Positions 1-8,126 of a stretch of 52,555 bases of DNA are shown here, in pieces. How positions within the stretch are numbered: the stretch's first letter is position 1; every line of letters begins with the position of its first letter. The notes under the pieces are model-generated. The model was given only the letters and a program-made list of their open reading frames with translations. It did no database searches and had not been told where the DNA came from. The DNA comes from Streptomyces sp. NRRL F-5630 (lineage in GTDB: Bacteria; Actinomycetota; Actinomycetes; Streptomycetales; Streptomycetaceae): positions 1 through 52,555 of the forward strand of contig NZ_JOGO01000046.1 of the NCBI RefSeq assembly GCF_000719475.1, written 5' to 3'. The translations under genes and the position numbers were made by a program.

Positions 1-57
1 GACGGCATACGAGATTCGCCTTAGTCTCGTGGGCTCGGAGATGTGTATAAGAGACAG
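1..57 (+). other. Illumina P7/Nextera adapter (assembly contamination)
   Basis: Seen directly: bases 1-15 match the 3' part of the P7 flow-cell oligo, 16-23 (TCGCCTTA) match the Nextera i7 index N701, 24-38 match the Nextera read-2 primer segment, and 39-57 are the 19-bp Tn5 mosaic end. This is library adapter, not genomic DNA. On the minus strand it translates to a peptide ending LLYTSPSPRD, which is typical of adapter read-through. Genomic sequence begins at base 58. Confidence 0.98.
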
Positions 58-238
58 GTCCGGGCGGGCCGGGGAGCGGGGCCACGCGGAGGGACGTCGG
101 CGGCGCGGGCGCCGATGCGAGGTGGGGCCGGGCGGGGGGCGCGGGGGACGCGCAGGCGAGGGGGACGAGGGCGAGGGTCACCGTGAGCAGGACGGGGCAC
201 GACCTGCGGGCGGCTCCCGGCCGTGGGCACGACGGCAT
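58..238 (-). CDS. Partial secreted or lipoprotein N-terminus cut by the contig edge
   Basis: From ATG at 238 the minus strand stays open into the adapter at 57, giving about 60 genomic residues. The start looks like an export signal: basic residues (R6, R11, R12), then a hydrophobic run (VLLTVTLALVPLAC) and a Pro/Ala-rich stretch. The Cys after VPLA could be a weak lipobox Cys, or the segment could be a plain Sec signal with cleavage after ACA. No domain can be read and no convincing Shine-Dalgarno precedes the ATG (a GGAG lies about 20 nt upstream). It may be a real gene start truncated by the assembly or a chance GC-rich frame. Confidence 0.35.
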
Positions 239-542
239 CGAGGACGTCAACCGATCTCCAGCGAACGCACGAACGGATGAACAAACCGTCGCGGACCGTA
301 ACCCCCCGCCGCCCCGGGTCCCGCCGGGCGCGGACGTGACGCGCGGGAGGTCACCCGCCTACCGGTACCGCGGCAGAGGACCATGGCGCCCCCTCCCCCA
401 CCGCCGGCCCGCCACGCCCGCGTGCCGGCCGGCACTCCGTCACGCCCTCACCGGTCGCGCCCCGTACGGCCGCTCCGTGCCACCCCGCCGGTCACGCTCC
501 GTACCGCCGCGCCCTCCGGCCTAACGCCCGGGCCGGGGCCCG
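239..542. other. Intergenic, no gene recognised
   Basis: About 300 bp between the partial gene at the contig edge and the stop of the SDR gene. Open frames here have no recognisable motif, no ribosome binding site and strongly biased Pro/Arg composition, as expected from high-GC noncoding DNA. It probably holds the promoter of the partial gene. I see no repeat or strong hairpin. Confidence 0.5.
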
Positions 543-1325
543 TCAGGCGCCCGCTCCCCCGTCCACCGGCAGGATCGCTCCCGTCACCATCGACGCCCGG
601 TCGCTGAGCAGCCAGGCCGCCGCCTCCGCGACCTCCCGGGGCTCCGCCATGCGGCCGAGCGGGACGGTGGAGGTGATCCTGTCGACGACGCCGGGTGTCG
701 CCGCCTCCCAGTCCTCGATCATCTCCGTCGCCGTACCGCCGGGGGTGATGCCGTTGACGCGGATGCCGTCGCCCGCCCAGGTCACGGCCGCGCTCTCGGT
801 GATGCTGTTGAGCGCGCGCTTCATGGCCCCGTAGGCGGGGAGCGCCGGGTTGGCGCGGCGGCTGCCGATGCTCGACGTGTTGACGATCGCTCCGCCGCCA
901 CCGCGCCGCATGAGCGCGGCCTCCGCGTTCATGGCGATCCAGTGCGCGCGGAAGTTGACGGTGAACTGCTCCTCGATCACCTCGTCCGTGGTGGTGTGGA
1001 GCGGTCCGGGCTGCTGGCCCGCCGCGCCGTTGTTGAAGGCGCCGTCCAGGCGGCCGTGGAGGTCCGCGACACGGTCGACGGCGGCGCGGATGCTCGCGGA
1101 GTCGGCGAGGTCCAGCGGCACGGCGTCCGCGACGCCGCCGGTGGCGCGGATCTCCTCGACGATGGCGGCGAGCGCGTCCGTCCCGCGTGCCGCGAGGACG
1201 ACGGAGGCGCCCTCGGCGGCGAAGAGGCGGGCCGCAGCCGCGCCGATGCCGCGGCTTGCGCCGGTGACGAGGACGACCTTGCCGGTGAGCAGGCCGAGGG
1301 GAGTGTGTGCGGTGTGCTGTGTCAT
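543..1325 (-). CDS. SDR family NAD(P)-dependent oxidoreductase
   Basis: A 260-residue classical short-chain dehydrogenase/reductase. The dinucleotide-binding TGxxxGxG motif is TGASRGIG at residues 21-28, a structural NNGA is near residue 100, and the catalytic YxxxK is YGAMK near residue 165 after a Ser in NTSS. The C-terminal DGGAGA fits the family. Start chosen at the ATG giving MTQHTAH, because the longer frame runs into the divergent regulator promoter. The substrate cannot be read. It is divergent from the HTH regulator gene across 85 bp, a common arrangement in which the regulator controls the oxidoreductase (inference). Confidence 0.93.
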   Translation of the reverse strand: MTQHTAHTPLGLLTGKVVLVTGASRGIGAAAARLFAAEGASVVLAARGTDALAAIVEEIRATGGVADAVPLDLADSASIRAAVDRVADLHGRLDGAFNNGAAGQQPGPLHTTTDEVIEEQFTVNFRAHWIAMNAEAALMRRGGGGAIVNTSSIGSRRANPALPAYGAMKRALNSITESAAVTWAGDGIRVNGITPGGTATEMIEDWEAATPGVVDRITSTVPLGRMAEPREVAEAAAWLLSDRASMVTGAILPVDGGAGA

Positions 1326-1410
1326 GACCTCAGCGTCGGCGCGGCACCGATCCGGATACAGGCACAAGCGGTACCAGGATGCCGCCGGGCGCACGGAGCA
1401 CACTGGGCGT
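1326..1410. promoter_or_regulatory. Divergent promoter region between SDR and HTH regulator
   Basis: 85 bp between two divergent starts. It contains an 8-bp palindrome ATCCGGAT at 1350-1357. This should hold both promoters and any autoregulatory site of the regulator. No clear -35/-10 pair can be assigned by eye. Confidence 0.5.
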
Positions 1411-2259
1411 ATGGACAAACAGGAGCTGGGCGCGTTCCTCCGCAGCCGCCGGGAGCGGCTGCTCCCCTCGGACGTCGGTCTTCCCTCCGGCCCGCGCCGC
1501 CGCACGCCGGGGCTGCGGCGCGAGGAGGCCGCGGTCCTCGCGCACATCTCCACGGAGTACTACGTGCGGCTCGAACAGGGCCGCGCGCCCCGCCCCTCGG
1601 GCGAGGTGCTCGCGGGGATCGCGGGCGCGCTGCGGCTCACCGAGGCGGAGACCGCTCACCTGCACGTACTCGCCGGGACCACGCCCGTGCGCGAGCGGAC
1701 GCACCGGCGCGAAGTGCGGCCGAGCATCCTCGCCCTCTTGGAGCGGCTGCCGCACACCGCGGGGTTCGTCCTCTCCGCGACCTTCGAGGTGCTCGCGTGG
1801 AACGCCCTCACGGTCGCGCTCATGGAGGACTTCGGCGCGCTCGACCGGGCGGACCGCAACCTCGCGCGCCGGGCGTTCCTCACGCCGGGGGAGCCGGAGT
1901 CGCCGCTGTACGGGATCTCCGACGCCGCCGAGTTCCGCCACCACGTCGTGAGGGAGCTGCGGGCCGCGCTCGCCCGCCATCCCAAGGACCCCGAGGTGAC
2001 CGGGCTGATCGAGGAACTGCGGGCGGGCTCCCCGGACTTCGCACGGCTCTGGGAGCGGCACGACGTGCAGACGTCCCACGTGCTCACGAAGACGTTCCGC
2101 CACCCGCTCGCCGGGGAGATCACCGTCGACTGCGATGTCCTCGGTCTCGACGAGGGCGGACAGCGGCTCGTGCTCTACAGCGCCCCCCAGGGGTCTGCGA
2201 GCGCGGAGGCGCTGGCGTTCCTGGGCGTGCTGGGGGCCGAGGCGAGCCGGGCGCGCTGA
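1411..2259 (+). CDS. XRE-family HTH regulator with MmyB-like ligand domain
   Basis: A 282-residue DNA-binding protein. Residues about 28-75 form a Cro/C1-type helix-turn-helix (RREEAA, then ISTEYYVRLEQGR, the signature of this actinobacterial family). The remainder resembles the MmyB-type ligand-binding domain: a conserved VLAWN segment near residue 130 and a C-terminal DVLxL...LVLYSAPxGS stretch. Such proteins usually sit beside one oxidoreductase gene and regulate it, and here the SDR gene is divergent 85 bp away. Ligand unknown. The start gives MDKQELG, with MDKxELGxFLRxRR conserved in relatives. Confidence 0.93.
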   Translation: MDKQELGAFLRSRRERLLPSDVGLPSGPRRRTPGLRREEAAVLAHISTEYYVRLEQGRAPRPSGEVLAGIAGALRLTEAETAHLHVLAGTTPVRERTHRREVRPSILALLERLPHTAGFVLSATFEVLAWNALTVALMEDFGALDRADRNLARRAFLTPGEPESPLYGISDAAEFRHHVVRELRAALARHPKDPEVTGLIEELRAGSPDFARLWERHDVQTSHVLTKTFRHPLAGEITVDCDVLGLDEGGQRLVLYSAPQGSASAEALAFLGVLGAEASRAR

Positions 2260-2322
2260 GGAACCGGGGCGGGGAGCACTCAGCCCCTCGCGGCCCCGGC
2301 CCTCGCGCCGGGCCCGGTGCGC

Positions 2323-3279
2323 TCAGTGCGCGAAGCCCCAGTCGAGCACCTTCGTGGCGTCGTCGAAGCGGCCCGTGTCGTCGCCCAGGATGACGCCGAT
2401 GAGGGTGCGGTTGTCGCGCTCGGCGGCGAAGACGACGCAGTAGCCGTCCTCCGGGCCGCTGCCGGTCTTGACGCCGAGAGCCCCGTCGTAGGTGCTCAGC
2501 AGCTCGTTGGTGTTGTTCCAGGTGTAGTACCGGGTGCGGCCGTTGGCGGCCGGTGCCTCGGTCTTGTACTGCGTGTTCTTGACGACCTCGGCGAACACCG
2601 GCTGGAGCATGGCGCGCTGGCCCAGCTTGGCGAGGTCGCGGGCCGTGCTGTGGTTGTTGCCGTCGTTGATGCCGTCGACGGAGTCGAAGTGCGTTCCGGA
2701 GAGGCCGAGTCGCTGCGCCTCGGCGTTCATCTGCGCGATGAAGTCGCTGATCCGCGCCTCCTCGGTGTCCCCGTTCCCGAAGTGGTCGGCGAGCGCGCGG
2801 GCGGCGTCGGCGCCGGAGGGGATGAGCATGGCGTGCAGGAGCTGCCTGGCCGTCAGGGTGTCGCCGGTCTGGAGGTCCGCCGTGCTGGCGCCCACCTTCT
2901 GCACGTAGTCCCGGTACTCCTGCTTGACGGTGATCTGCCGTTCGAGCCACTCGGGGTGCTTGAGCACCACGACCGCCGTCATGATCTTGGTGGTACTGGC
3001 GATCGGCACGCTCTCGTCGGCCTTCGCCCCGGCCCACAGCTCCCGCTCCTGGCTGCCGTCGCGCGCGTCGAGGAGGAAGGCGTGGTCGGCCTTGATGGCG
3101 GGGGCGGCCTCCTCACCCGTCTCGGTCGCCGTGGCGTGCGGGGTGCTGTCCGGGGCGGCGGCCTGGGCCAGCCCCGCGGCACCGATCGGGAGCGCCGCTC
3201 CCACGAGAGCGACCGAGGCGATGCGGACGCCGGTGCGGTGGAAGCGGTTGGGACGGGCGTGTGCACCCATGAAGTTCAT
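2323..3279 (-). CDS. D-alanyl-D-alanine carboxypeptidase (peptidase S11)
   Basis: About 318 residues, exported. The signal peptide is residues 1-40 (hydrophobic VRIASVALVGAALPIGAAG, AQA-type cleavage site). The S11 penicillin-binding motifs are in order: SxxK as STTK with the nucleophilic Ser, the second motif as SGAD (SxN in many relatives), and KTG as KTGS. It trims the terminal D-Ala of peptidoglycan stem peptides outside the cell. There is no C-terminal anchor: the protein ends at DWGFAH. Two in-frame ATGs compete (3279 and 3270). The strong AGGAGG is only 2 nt from the first and 11 nt from the second, so the shorter MGAHARP form may be the main product. Confidence 0.93.
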   Translation of the reverse strand: MNFMGAHARPNRFHRTGVRIASVALVGAALPIGAAGLAQAAAPDSTPHATATETGEEAAPAIKADHAFLLDARDGSQERELWAGAKADESVPIASTTKIMTAVVVLKHPEWLERQITVKQEYRDYVQKVGASTADLQTGDTLTARQLLHAMLIPSGADAARALADHFGNGDTEEARISDFIAQMNAEAQRLGLSGTHFDSVDGINDGNNHSTARDLAKLGQRAMLQPVFAEVVKNTQYKTEAPAANGRTRYYTWNNTNELLSTYDGALGVKTGSGPEDGYCVVFAAERDNRTLIGVILGDDTGRFDDATKVLDWGFAH

Positions 3280-3734
3280 TTCCTCCTGCCGGCGCGGACG
3301 CCGAACCGTACGTGCCCGGGGGCCCGGCGGGCGTGACACCGGCCGCGACGCCCGGAAGGCCCCGAGACCCTCCCGGGGATACACCGCCCAGACGATCATG
3401 AGGGGCGCACCTCGTTCAAGAAACCGCATGGTCTCGTCACAGGGCCCACACGCGACGGTCTGATCATCGTCATGCGGGCCCGTGGCCCACCGGGACCTGG
3501 GCCCGCTCACTCGCATACGCGGACAGGGACGGCGTGCCCGGGCGGCGGAGGTGCGCGCGCCAAGGCGGCCGACTCGCACGAGAGAGGAGCCGGGGCCTCC
3601 GCGAGGGGAGGTCCCCGCTCGCACGGCCCTCTCGCCGTCCGGCGGGACGGGCCGGGCGAGCAGTACCCGGTCCTCCCCGGGGGACACACGGCGTACGCGG
3701 CGGGGCGGCGGCTCGGCCGAGACCCGGACGCCCC
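3280..3734. other. Intergenic upstream of the D,D-carboxypeptidase
   Basis: 455 bp between the carboxypeptidase start and the stop of the DJ-1 family gene, both on the minus strand. No frame has recognisable protein features. It presumably carries the carboxypeptidase promoter and the 3' end of the DJ-1 transcript. An AGGAGG lies right before the carboxypeptidase starts. No obvious repeat. Confidence 0.5.
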
Positions 3735-4430
3735 TCAGCCCAGTTCGCGGAGCACGACCTCGGCCAGCGGCCCCGCCGACGCCGGGTTCTGGCCGGTGTG
3801 GAGGGTGCGGTCGCTCACCGTCTTCGGGGCCCACGCCTCGCCCTCCAGGACGTCCGCGCCGAGCGCGGTCAGGCGGTCCTGGAGGAGCCAGGGGGCGCGG
3901 GAGGCGAAGCCGGACTGCGTCTCCTCGGCGTTGGTGAAGGCGGTGAGGCGGTAGCCGGCGAAGGGGCTGTTCCCCTCGGCGTCCGCCGTGGCGAGGAGCG
4001 CGGCGGGGCCGTGGCAGACGAGGGCGAGCGGGCGCCCGGAGGAGAGGGCGCGGGTGAGCAGCGCCGCCGAGTCGGGGTCGTGGGAGAGGTCCTCCATGGG
4101 GCCGTGGCCGCCGGGATAGAAGACGGCGGCGTAGGCGTCCGGGTCGATGCCGGCGAGGGGGCGGGGGCGCAGCAGCGGCGTCATCGTGTCGAGCGCCTCG
4201 CGCAGCCGCGCCGCGCCCTCCGGACCGCCCGCGACGGAGGGATCGAGGCTCGCCGCGTCCACGGTCGGGACGACCGCCCCAGGCGTGGCGACCTCGACCT
4301 CGTACCCGGCCTCGGTGAACACGCTCCACGGCGCGACCACCTCGTCGGCCCAGAAGCCGGTGGGGTGGCGGGTGCCGTCGGCGAGCGTCCAGTGGTCGGT
4401 GCCGGTGAGGACGAAGAGGATCGTGGGCAT
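3735..4430 (-). CDS. Type 1 glutamine amidotransferase domain protein (DJ-1/PfpI, Hsp31-like)
   Basis: 231 residues. The ILFVLTGTD start, the FYPGGHGPM loop and the nucleophile elbow LVCHGPAAL (catalytic Cys in AxVCHGP) mark the DJ-1/PfpI superfamily. The long insertion and the HWTLADGTRHPTGFWADE motif place it with Hsp31-like/class III members, known as chaperones, glyoxalases or deglycases. Cytosolic; no signal peptide. The start has GGAG 6 nt upstream. The exact substrate cannot be read. It is divergent from the secreted protein gene across a 32-bp-repeat region. Confidence 0.9.
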   Translation of the reverse strand: MPTILFVLTGTDHWTLADGTRHPTGFWADEVVAPWSVFTEAGYEVEVATPGAVVPTVDAASLDPSVAGGPEGAARLREALDTMTPLLRPRPLAGIDPDAYAAVFYPGGHGPMEDLSHDPDSAALLTRALSSGRPLALVCHGPAALLATADAEGNSPFAGYRLTAFTNAEETQSGFASRAPWLLQDRLTALGADVLEGEAWAPKTVSDRTLHTGQNPASAGPLAEVVLRELG

Positions 4431-4748
4431 GGGGGGCTCCTTGGTGAGGGGTCAGGGGGTGCGTGTGCCCCGGCCGGTACAGGTCAGGCAATGCCTGTGC
4501 CCCGGCCGGGACGGATCAGGCGAGAGGTGTGCCCGACCGGTAGGGGTCACGGGGTCCCTGCCCGGGCGGGTGCCCCGGTCCCGGCGGGGCTGCGCCGGAC
4601 GGATGAGCTCTTCACCTGCGCGGCGGCAGCCGGGGGGCCGCGCGGGTGCGCTGGGGGCGGCGCGGCCGTGGGCTGGGCAGCGGCCCGCACGGTCCTCCCG
4701 TCGCGCGCCCGCCCGGGCGCCGCCGTGCCGCACCCGAGGACGGTCCCC
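4431..4748. repeat. Divergent intergenic region with imperfect 32-bp tandem repeats
   Basis: 318 bp between two divergent genes. GTGCCCC/GTGCCCG-led units begin at 4465, 4497 and 4529 (32-bp spacing) and again at 4570 (41-bp spacing). Units one and two share GTGCCCCGGCCGG and a following TCAGG; later copies degenerate. No frame inside is convincing. The repeats could be a minisatellite or repeated regulator sites. Confidence 0.6.
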
Positions 4749-5405
4749 ATGCCTTGCGCGACTTCCCTGACAGCGACCGTGCTGGGCGCCTGCGCCCTGC
4801 TGGCACTCGCTCCCGGCGCCCACGCGGACGGCGCCCCGGCGCGGGATCCCGTGACGGTCCGCGCGCAGGGCTCGACGGTCCGGCTGACGACCTCGGCGTG
4901 CCCCGGGGGCGGCACGGCGACCCTCGTCCCGGTCGGCCGCGGCGCGGCCCACGCGGGTTACGCGGTGGACCTGGCGCCCGGAGGCCGGGCCCGCACCGCC
5001 TCCTGGCTCGCGGTCGACGACGGGCGGTACGTGGCGCGCGTACGGTGCGCCGACGGTACACGGCTGAGCGGGGCCGCCGTACGCGTACCGGGGCCCGTGC
5101 CGTCCCCTGCCGTGACGCCGCAACCGGAGGGGACGGGCGCGAAGGACTCACCCGTACCGCGCCCGAGCGCACCGGCGACGGCGAGTGCGTCGCCCGTGGA
5201 CCCGTACGCGGACAGGGGGATGGCGGAATCACCCGCCGGTGTGCCCGGTGAGATGCCGAAGGGCGGGGTACGGGGCGGGCTCGGCGGGAGCGCGAGGGCG
5301 GAACGGGACTCGCCCGGCGCCTTCGGCGCGGGGATCGCGCTCGTCACGGCGGCGGGCGCGGGGGCGCTGGTGTGGTGGCTGCGGAGGAGGGTGTGGGGGC
5401 GGTGA
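4749..5405 (+). CDS. Secreted, C-terminally membrane-anchored protein of unknown function
   Basis: 218 residues. Residues 1-26 form a signal peptide (LTATVLGACALLALAPGAHA, AHA cleavage). The mature part has two Cys in a small beta-rich region (about 27-100), then a Pro/Ser/Ala-rich linker (about 105-185), then a single transmembrane segment (IALVTAAGAGALVWWL) with a basic RRRVWGR tail. This is a surface-protein design without an LPxTG motif, so anchoring is by the C-terminal helix. Function not recognised. The ATG is preceded by GAGGA. A hairpin after the stop (5438-5464) should end transcription. Confidence 0.78.
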   Translation: MPCATSLTATVLGACALLALAPGAHADGAPARDPVTVRAQGSTVRLTTSACPGGGTATLVPVGRGAAHAGYAVDLAPGGRARTASWLAVDDGRYVARVRCADGTRLSGAAVRVPGPVPSPAVTPQPEGTGAKDSPVPRPSAPATASASPVDPYADRGMAESPAGVPGEMPKGGVRGGLGGSARAERDSPGAFGAGIALVTAAGAGALVWWLRRRVWGR

Positions 5406-5437
5406 GGGGCGGACGGGCTGGAAGAACCTCGGTCCAG

Positions 5438-5464
5438 GCCGCACCGCCCGGGGGCGGGTGCGGC
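5438..5464. terminator. Hairpin between convergent genes
   Basis: Inverted repeat GCCGCACC / GGTGCGGC around a GC-rich loop, in the 111-bp gap between two convergent genes. Likely a bidirectional Rho-independent-type terminator of the Streptomyces kind (no U-tract). Confidence 0.55.
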
Positions 5465-5516
5465 TCGGTCCGACCGGTATCGCGCCGCGTCTCGGAAGCG
5501 CCGGTCCCCCGCCGTC

Positions 5517-5792
5517 TCAGAGGCGCCGCTCCCCCGGCAGCGCTTCCGCGATCCAGCCGATGGGCAGTTCCTCGTTGTCGACCGTGAGTGCCTCGACCGC
5601 GTTGTTCTCGGGGTTGATGTCGGCCTCGACGCCCTCGCCCGCGAAGCGCGGATAGCCGCTCGTGCCCTCGGCACCCGTCGGGCGGACGACCGCGCGGCGC
5701 AGTTCCGTGCCGTGGTCGAGGTGCCCCGCCTCATCGGTGATCTGGGGCTTGAGCACGACGGTGTACGTGAGATCGGCCGGCATCGATGTCAT
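5517..5792 (-). CDS. Small conserved-looking hypothetical protein
   Basis: 91 residues (or 88 from the internal ATG at 5783), acidic, no signal or membrane segment. The sequence is well behaved (TYTVVLKPQITDEAG near the N-terminus, INPENNAVEALTVDNEELPIG near the C-terminus) with balanced composition, unlike shadow frames. Function not recognised. No Shine-Dalgarno is visible, but TACACT (minus strand, 5801-5806) lies 8 nt before the first ATG and could be a -10 box of a nearly leaderless transcript. Confidence 0.72.
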   Translation of the reverse strand: MTSMPADLTYTVVLKPQITDEAGHLDHGTELRRAVVRPTGAEGTSGYPRFAGEGVEADINPENNAVEALTVDNEELPIGWIAEALPGERRL

Positions 5793-6083
5793 GGGGCCGG
5801 AGTGTAGGGCGGTCGTGCGCGGGAGCCGGGGCGCCGCGCCAGACCTGCTCCCCGTACGGCCGCCGCGCGAGGCGGGACCCACGCGAGGCGGGGACCCGCC
5901 CCTGTCCGCGACGCGCGGCGAACCGGGCCGCGTCAACCGTGCTCCCGGGCACGGCGGTTCGCTCCGGGACGGCGGTACCTTCGCCGCACGCGCCGTCAGG
6001 ACGCCGTCGTCGGCAGCCCGGACGCCTTCAGCGCGCGCGGGGTGGGCCGTGCGCGCCGCGGTCCACGGCGGGAGACTGGGCGC

Positions 6084-6551
6084 ATGGCGATTCGGCGCAG
6101 CGCGGGCCTGCTGGTGCACCGCACGACGGACGAGGCGGGGCTCCAAGTGCTGCTCGGCCACATGGGCGGGCCGTTGTGGGCGCGCAAGGACGCGGCGGCC
6201 TGGTCCGTCCCGAAGGGCGAGTACACCGAGGCGGAGGCACCGCTCGACGCGGCGGTGCGCGAGTTCACCGAGGAACTGGGCACCCCTCCCCCGCCGGGGC
6301 CGTACACGCCGCTCGGCGAGATCCGGCAGAGCGGGGGCAAGCACGTGACCGTGTGGGCCGTGGAGGGGGACGTCGACCCGGCGGCGCTGCGTCCGGGGAC
6401 GTTCACGATGGAGTGGCCGCCGCGCTCGGGACGCCGCCAGGAGTTCCCCGAGCTGGACCGGGTGGGCTGGTTCGCTCCCGACGAGGCGCGCGGGAAGGTC
6501 GTGAAGGCGCAGGTCGCCTTCGTGGACCGGCTCCTGGAGCACCTGGGCTGA
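6084..6551 (+). CDS. Nudix hydrolase
   Basis: 155 residues. A complete Nudix box GX5EX7REUXEEXGU spans residues 45-67 (Gly45, Glu51, Arg59-Glu60, Glu63-Glu64, Gly66), which binds Mg and hydrolyses nucleoside diphosphate-linked substrates. The SAGLLVHR start and the W-x-P-K-G approach to the box resemble diadenosine polyphosphate hydrolase-type members. Substrate not determinable. GGGAG lies 8-9 nt before the ATG. It precedes the aldehyde dehydrogenase by 116 bp on the same strand. Confidence 0.93.
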   Translation: MAIRRSAGLLVHRTTDEAGLQVLLGHMGGPLWARKDAAAWSVPKGEYTEAEAPLDAAVREFTEELGTPPPPGPYTPLGEIRQSGGKHVTVWAVEGDVDPAALRPGTFTMEWPPRSGRRQEFPELDRVGWFAPDEARGKVVKAQVAFVDRLLEHLG

Positions 6552-6667
6552 GGCGGCGGGGGCATTCGGTCCCGCGCGCGGGGCAGGTGTCCCGTACGGC
6601 CCCGTTTGCACGCCTGTGGCAGGCGCGCGAGCGTGGGAGAGGACGAGTACCTGCCAGGAGGAGAGCC

Positions 6668-8065
6668 ATGCCCATCGCGACGGTGAACCCGGCCGACGGC
6701 GAGACGGTCCAGACGTTCGAGGCGCTGTCCGGGGACGAGGTGGAACGGCGGCTCGCTCTCGCGGACCGCACGTTCGCCACGTACCGTACGACGTCCTTCG
6801 CCGAGCGCGCCCGGCTGCTGCGCGCGGCCGCCGACCTCCTGGAGAAGGAGGAGGCTGAGATCGGGCGGACGATGACCCTGGAGATGGGCAAGACGTACGC
6901 GGCGGCGCGCGCCGAGGCGGCGAAGTGCGTCAAGGCCATGCGCTGGTACGCGGACCGCGCCGAGGGGCTGCTCGCGGACGAGCACCCCCAGCAGCGGGAC
7001 GTCGAGGACTCGGGGGCACGCGCCGCGCGGGTCGTCTACCGGCCGCTCGGCGTGGTGCTCGCGGTCATGCCGTGGAACTTCCCGTTGTGGCAGGTCGTGC
7101 GCTTCGCCGCGCCCGCGCTGATGGCGGGCAACGTGGGGCTGCTCAAGCACGCCTCGAACGTCCCGCGAACCGCTCTCTACCTGGGCGATCTCTTCCGCCG
7201 CGCGGGATTCCCCGAGGGCGCCTTCCAGACGCTCCTCGTGCCCTCGTCGGCGATCGAGGCGATCCTGCGCGATCCGCGCGTGAAGGCGGCGACGCTCACG
7301 GGGAGCGAGCCCGCCGGGCGCTCGGTGGCCTCCATCGCGGGCGACGAGATCAAGCGGACGGTCCTGGAGCTGGGCGGCAGCGACCCGTACCTCGTCCTGC
7401 CCTCGGCCGACGTGGAGCGGGCGGCGCGTACGGCGGTGACGGCGCGCGTGCAGAACAACGGGCAGTCCTGCATCGCGGCGAAGCGGTTCCTCGTGCACGC
7501 GGACGTGTACGAGGAGTTCGCGCGGGCCTTCGTCGCGGGTGTCGCGGCGCTGCGCGTCGGCGACCCGATGGACGAGCACACGGACGTGGGGCCGCTCTCC
7601 AGCGAGCAGGGCCGCGCGGACCTGGAGGAGCTGGTGGACGACGCGGTCGCGAAGGGGGCGCGCGTCCTGACCGGCGGGAAGCGGCCGGAGGACCGCCCGG
7701 CGGGCTGGTTCTACGAGCCGACGGTGCTCGCGGACATCACCCCGCAGATGCGCGTCCACCGCGAGGAGACCTTCGGCCCGGTCGCGACGCTCTACCGCTT
7801 CGCCGACCTGGAGGAGGGCATCCGCCTCGCGAACGACACCTCGTTCGGCCTCAGCTCCAACGTGTGGACGCGGGACGCCGCCGAGAAGGAGCGCTGCGTG
7901 CGCGACATCGAGGCGGGCGGGGTCTTCTTCAACGGCATGACGGCCTCGCACCCGGCGCTCCCCTTCGGCGGCGTCAAGCGCTCGGGGTACGGGCGGGAGC
8001 TGGCGGGGCACGGGATCAAGGAGTTCTGCAACGTGACGACGGTGTGGGAGGGGCCGGAGGACTGA
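6668..8065 (+). CDS. NAD(P)-dependent aldehyde dehydrogenase (succinate-semialdehyde type)
   Basis: 465 residues, normal for the family. Catalytic residues are visible: nucleophile Cys268 in NNGQSCIA, general base Glu234 in LELGGSDP, and the PWNFP loop at 135-139 with cofactor-binding Lys160. The ATVNPADGE start and the lack of N-terminal extension resemble GabD-type succinate-semialdehyde dehydrogenases, though specificity is inferred. Cytosolic oxidation of an aldehyde to an acid. AGGAGG sits 7-8 nt before the ATG. It converges on the molybdoenzyme operon, with a strong hairpin between them. Confidence 0.93.
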   Translation: MPIATVNPADGETVQTFEALSGDEVERRLALADRTFATYRTTSFAERARLLRAAADLLEKEEAEIGRTMTLEMGKTYAAARAEAAKCVKAMRWYADRAEGLLADEHPQQRDVEDSGARAARVVYRPLGVVLAVMPWNFPLWQVVRFAAPALMAGNVGLLKHASNVPRTALYLGDLFRRAGFPEGAFQTLLVPSSAIEAILRDPRVKAATLTGSEPAGRSVASIAGDEIKRTVLELGGSDPYLVLPSADVERAARTAVTARVQNNGQSCIAAKRFLVHADVYEEFARAFVAGVAALRVGDPMDEHTDVGPLSSEQGRADLEELVDDAVAKGARVLTGGKRPEDRPAGWFYEPTVLADITPQMRVHREETFGPVATLYRFADLEEGIRLANDTSFGLSSNVWTRDAAEKERCVRDIEAGGVFFNGMTASHPALPFGGVKRSGYGRELAGHGIKEFCNVTTVWEGPED

Positions 8066-8076
8066 GCGGTCCCGGA

Positions 8077-8125
8077 GGTACGAGCGGGGCGCCCCGAGGA
8101 CGACCGGGCGCCCCGCTCCCGTACC
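8077..8125. terminator. Bidirectional terminator hairpin
   Basis: GAGCGGGGCGCCC (8082-8094) pairs perfectly with GGGCGCCCCGCTC (8106-8118), and outer GGTAC/GTACC arms extend the stem across a small bulge. It lies between the convergent aldehyde dehydrogenase and molybdoenzyme genes. Confidence 0.8.
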
Positions 8126-8126
8126 G

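Noticed and set aside
5786..8065. Long plus-strand frame joining upstream DNA to the aldehyde dehydrogenase
   Set aside because: The upstream part overlaps the Nudix gene in another frame; the dehydrogenase has its own AGGAGG and ATG.
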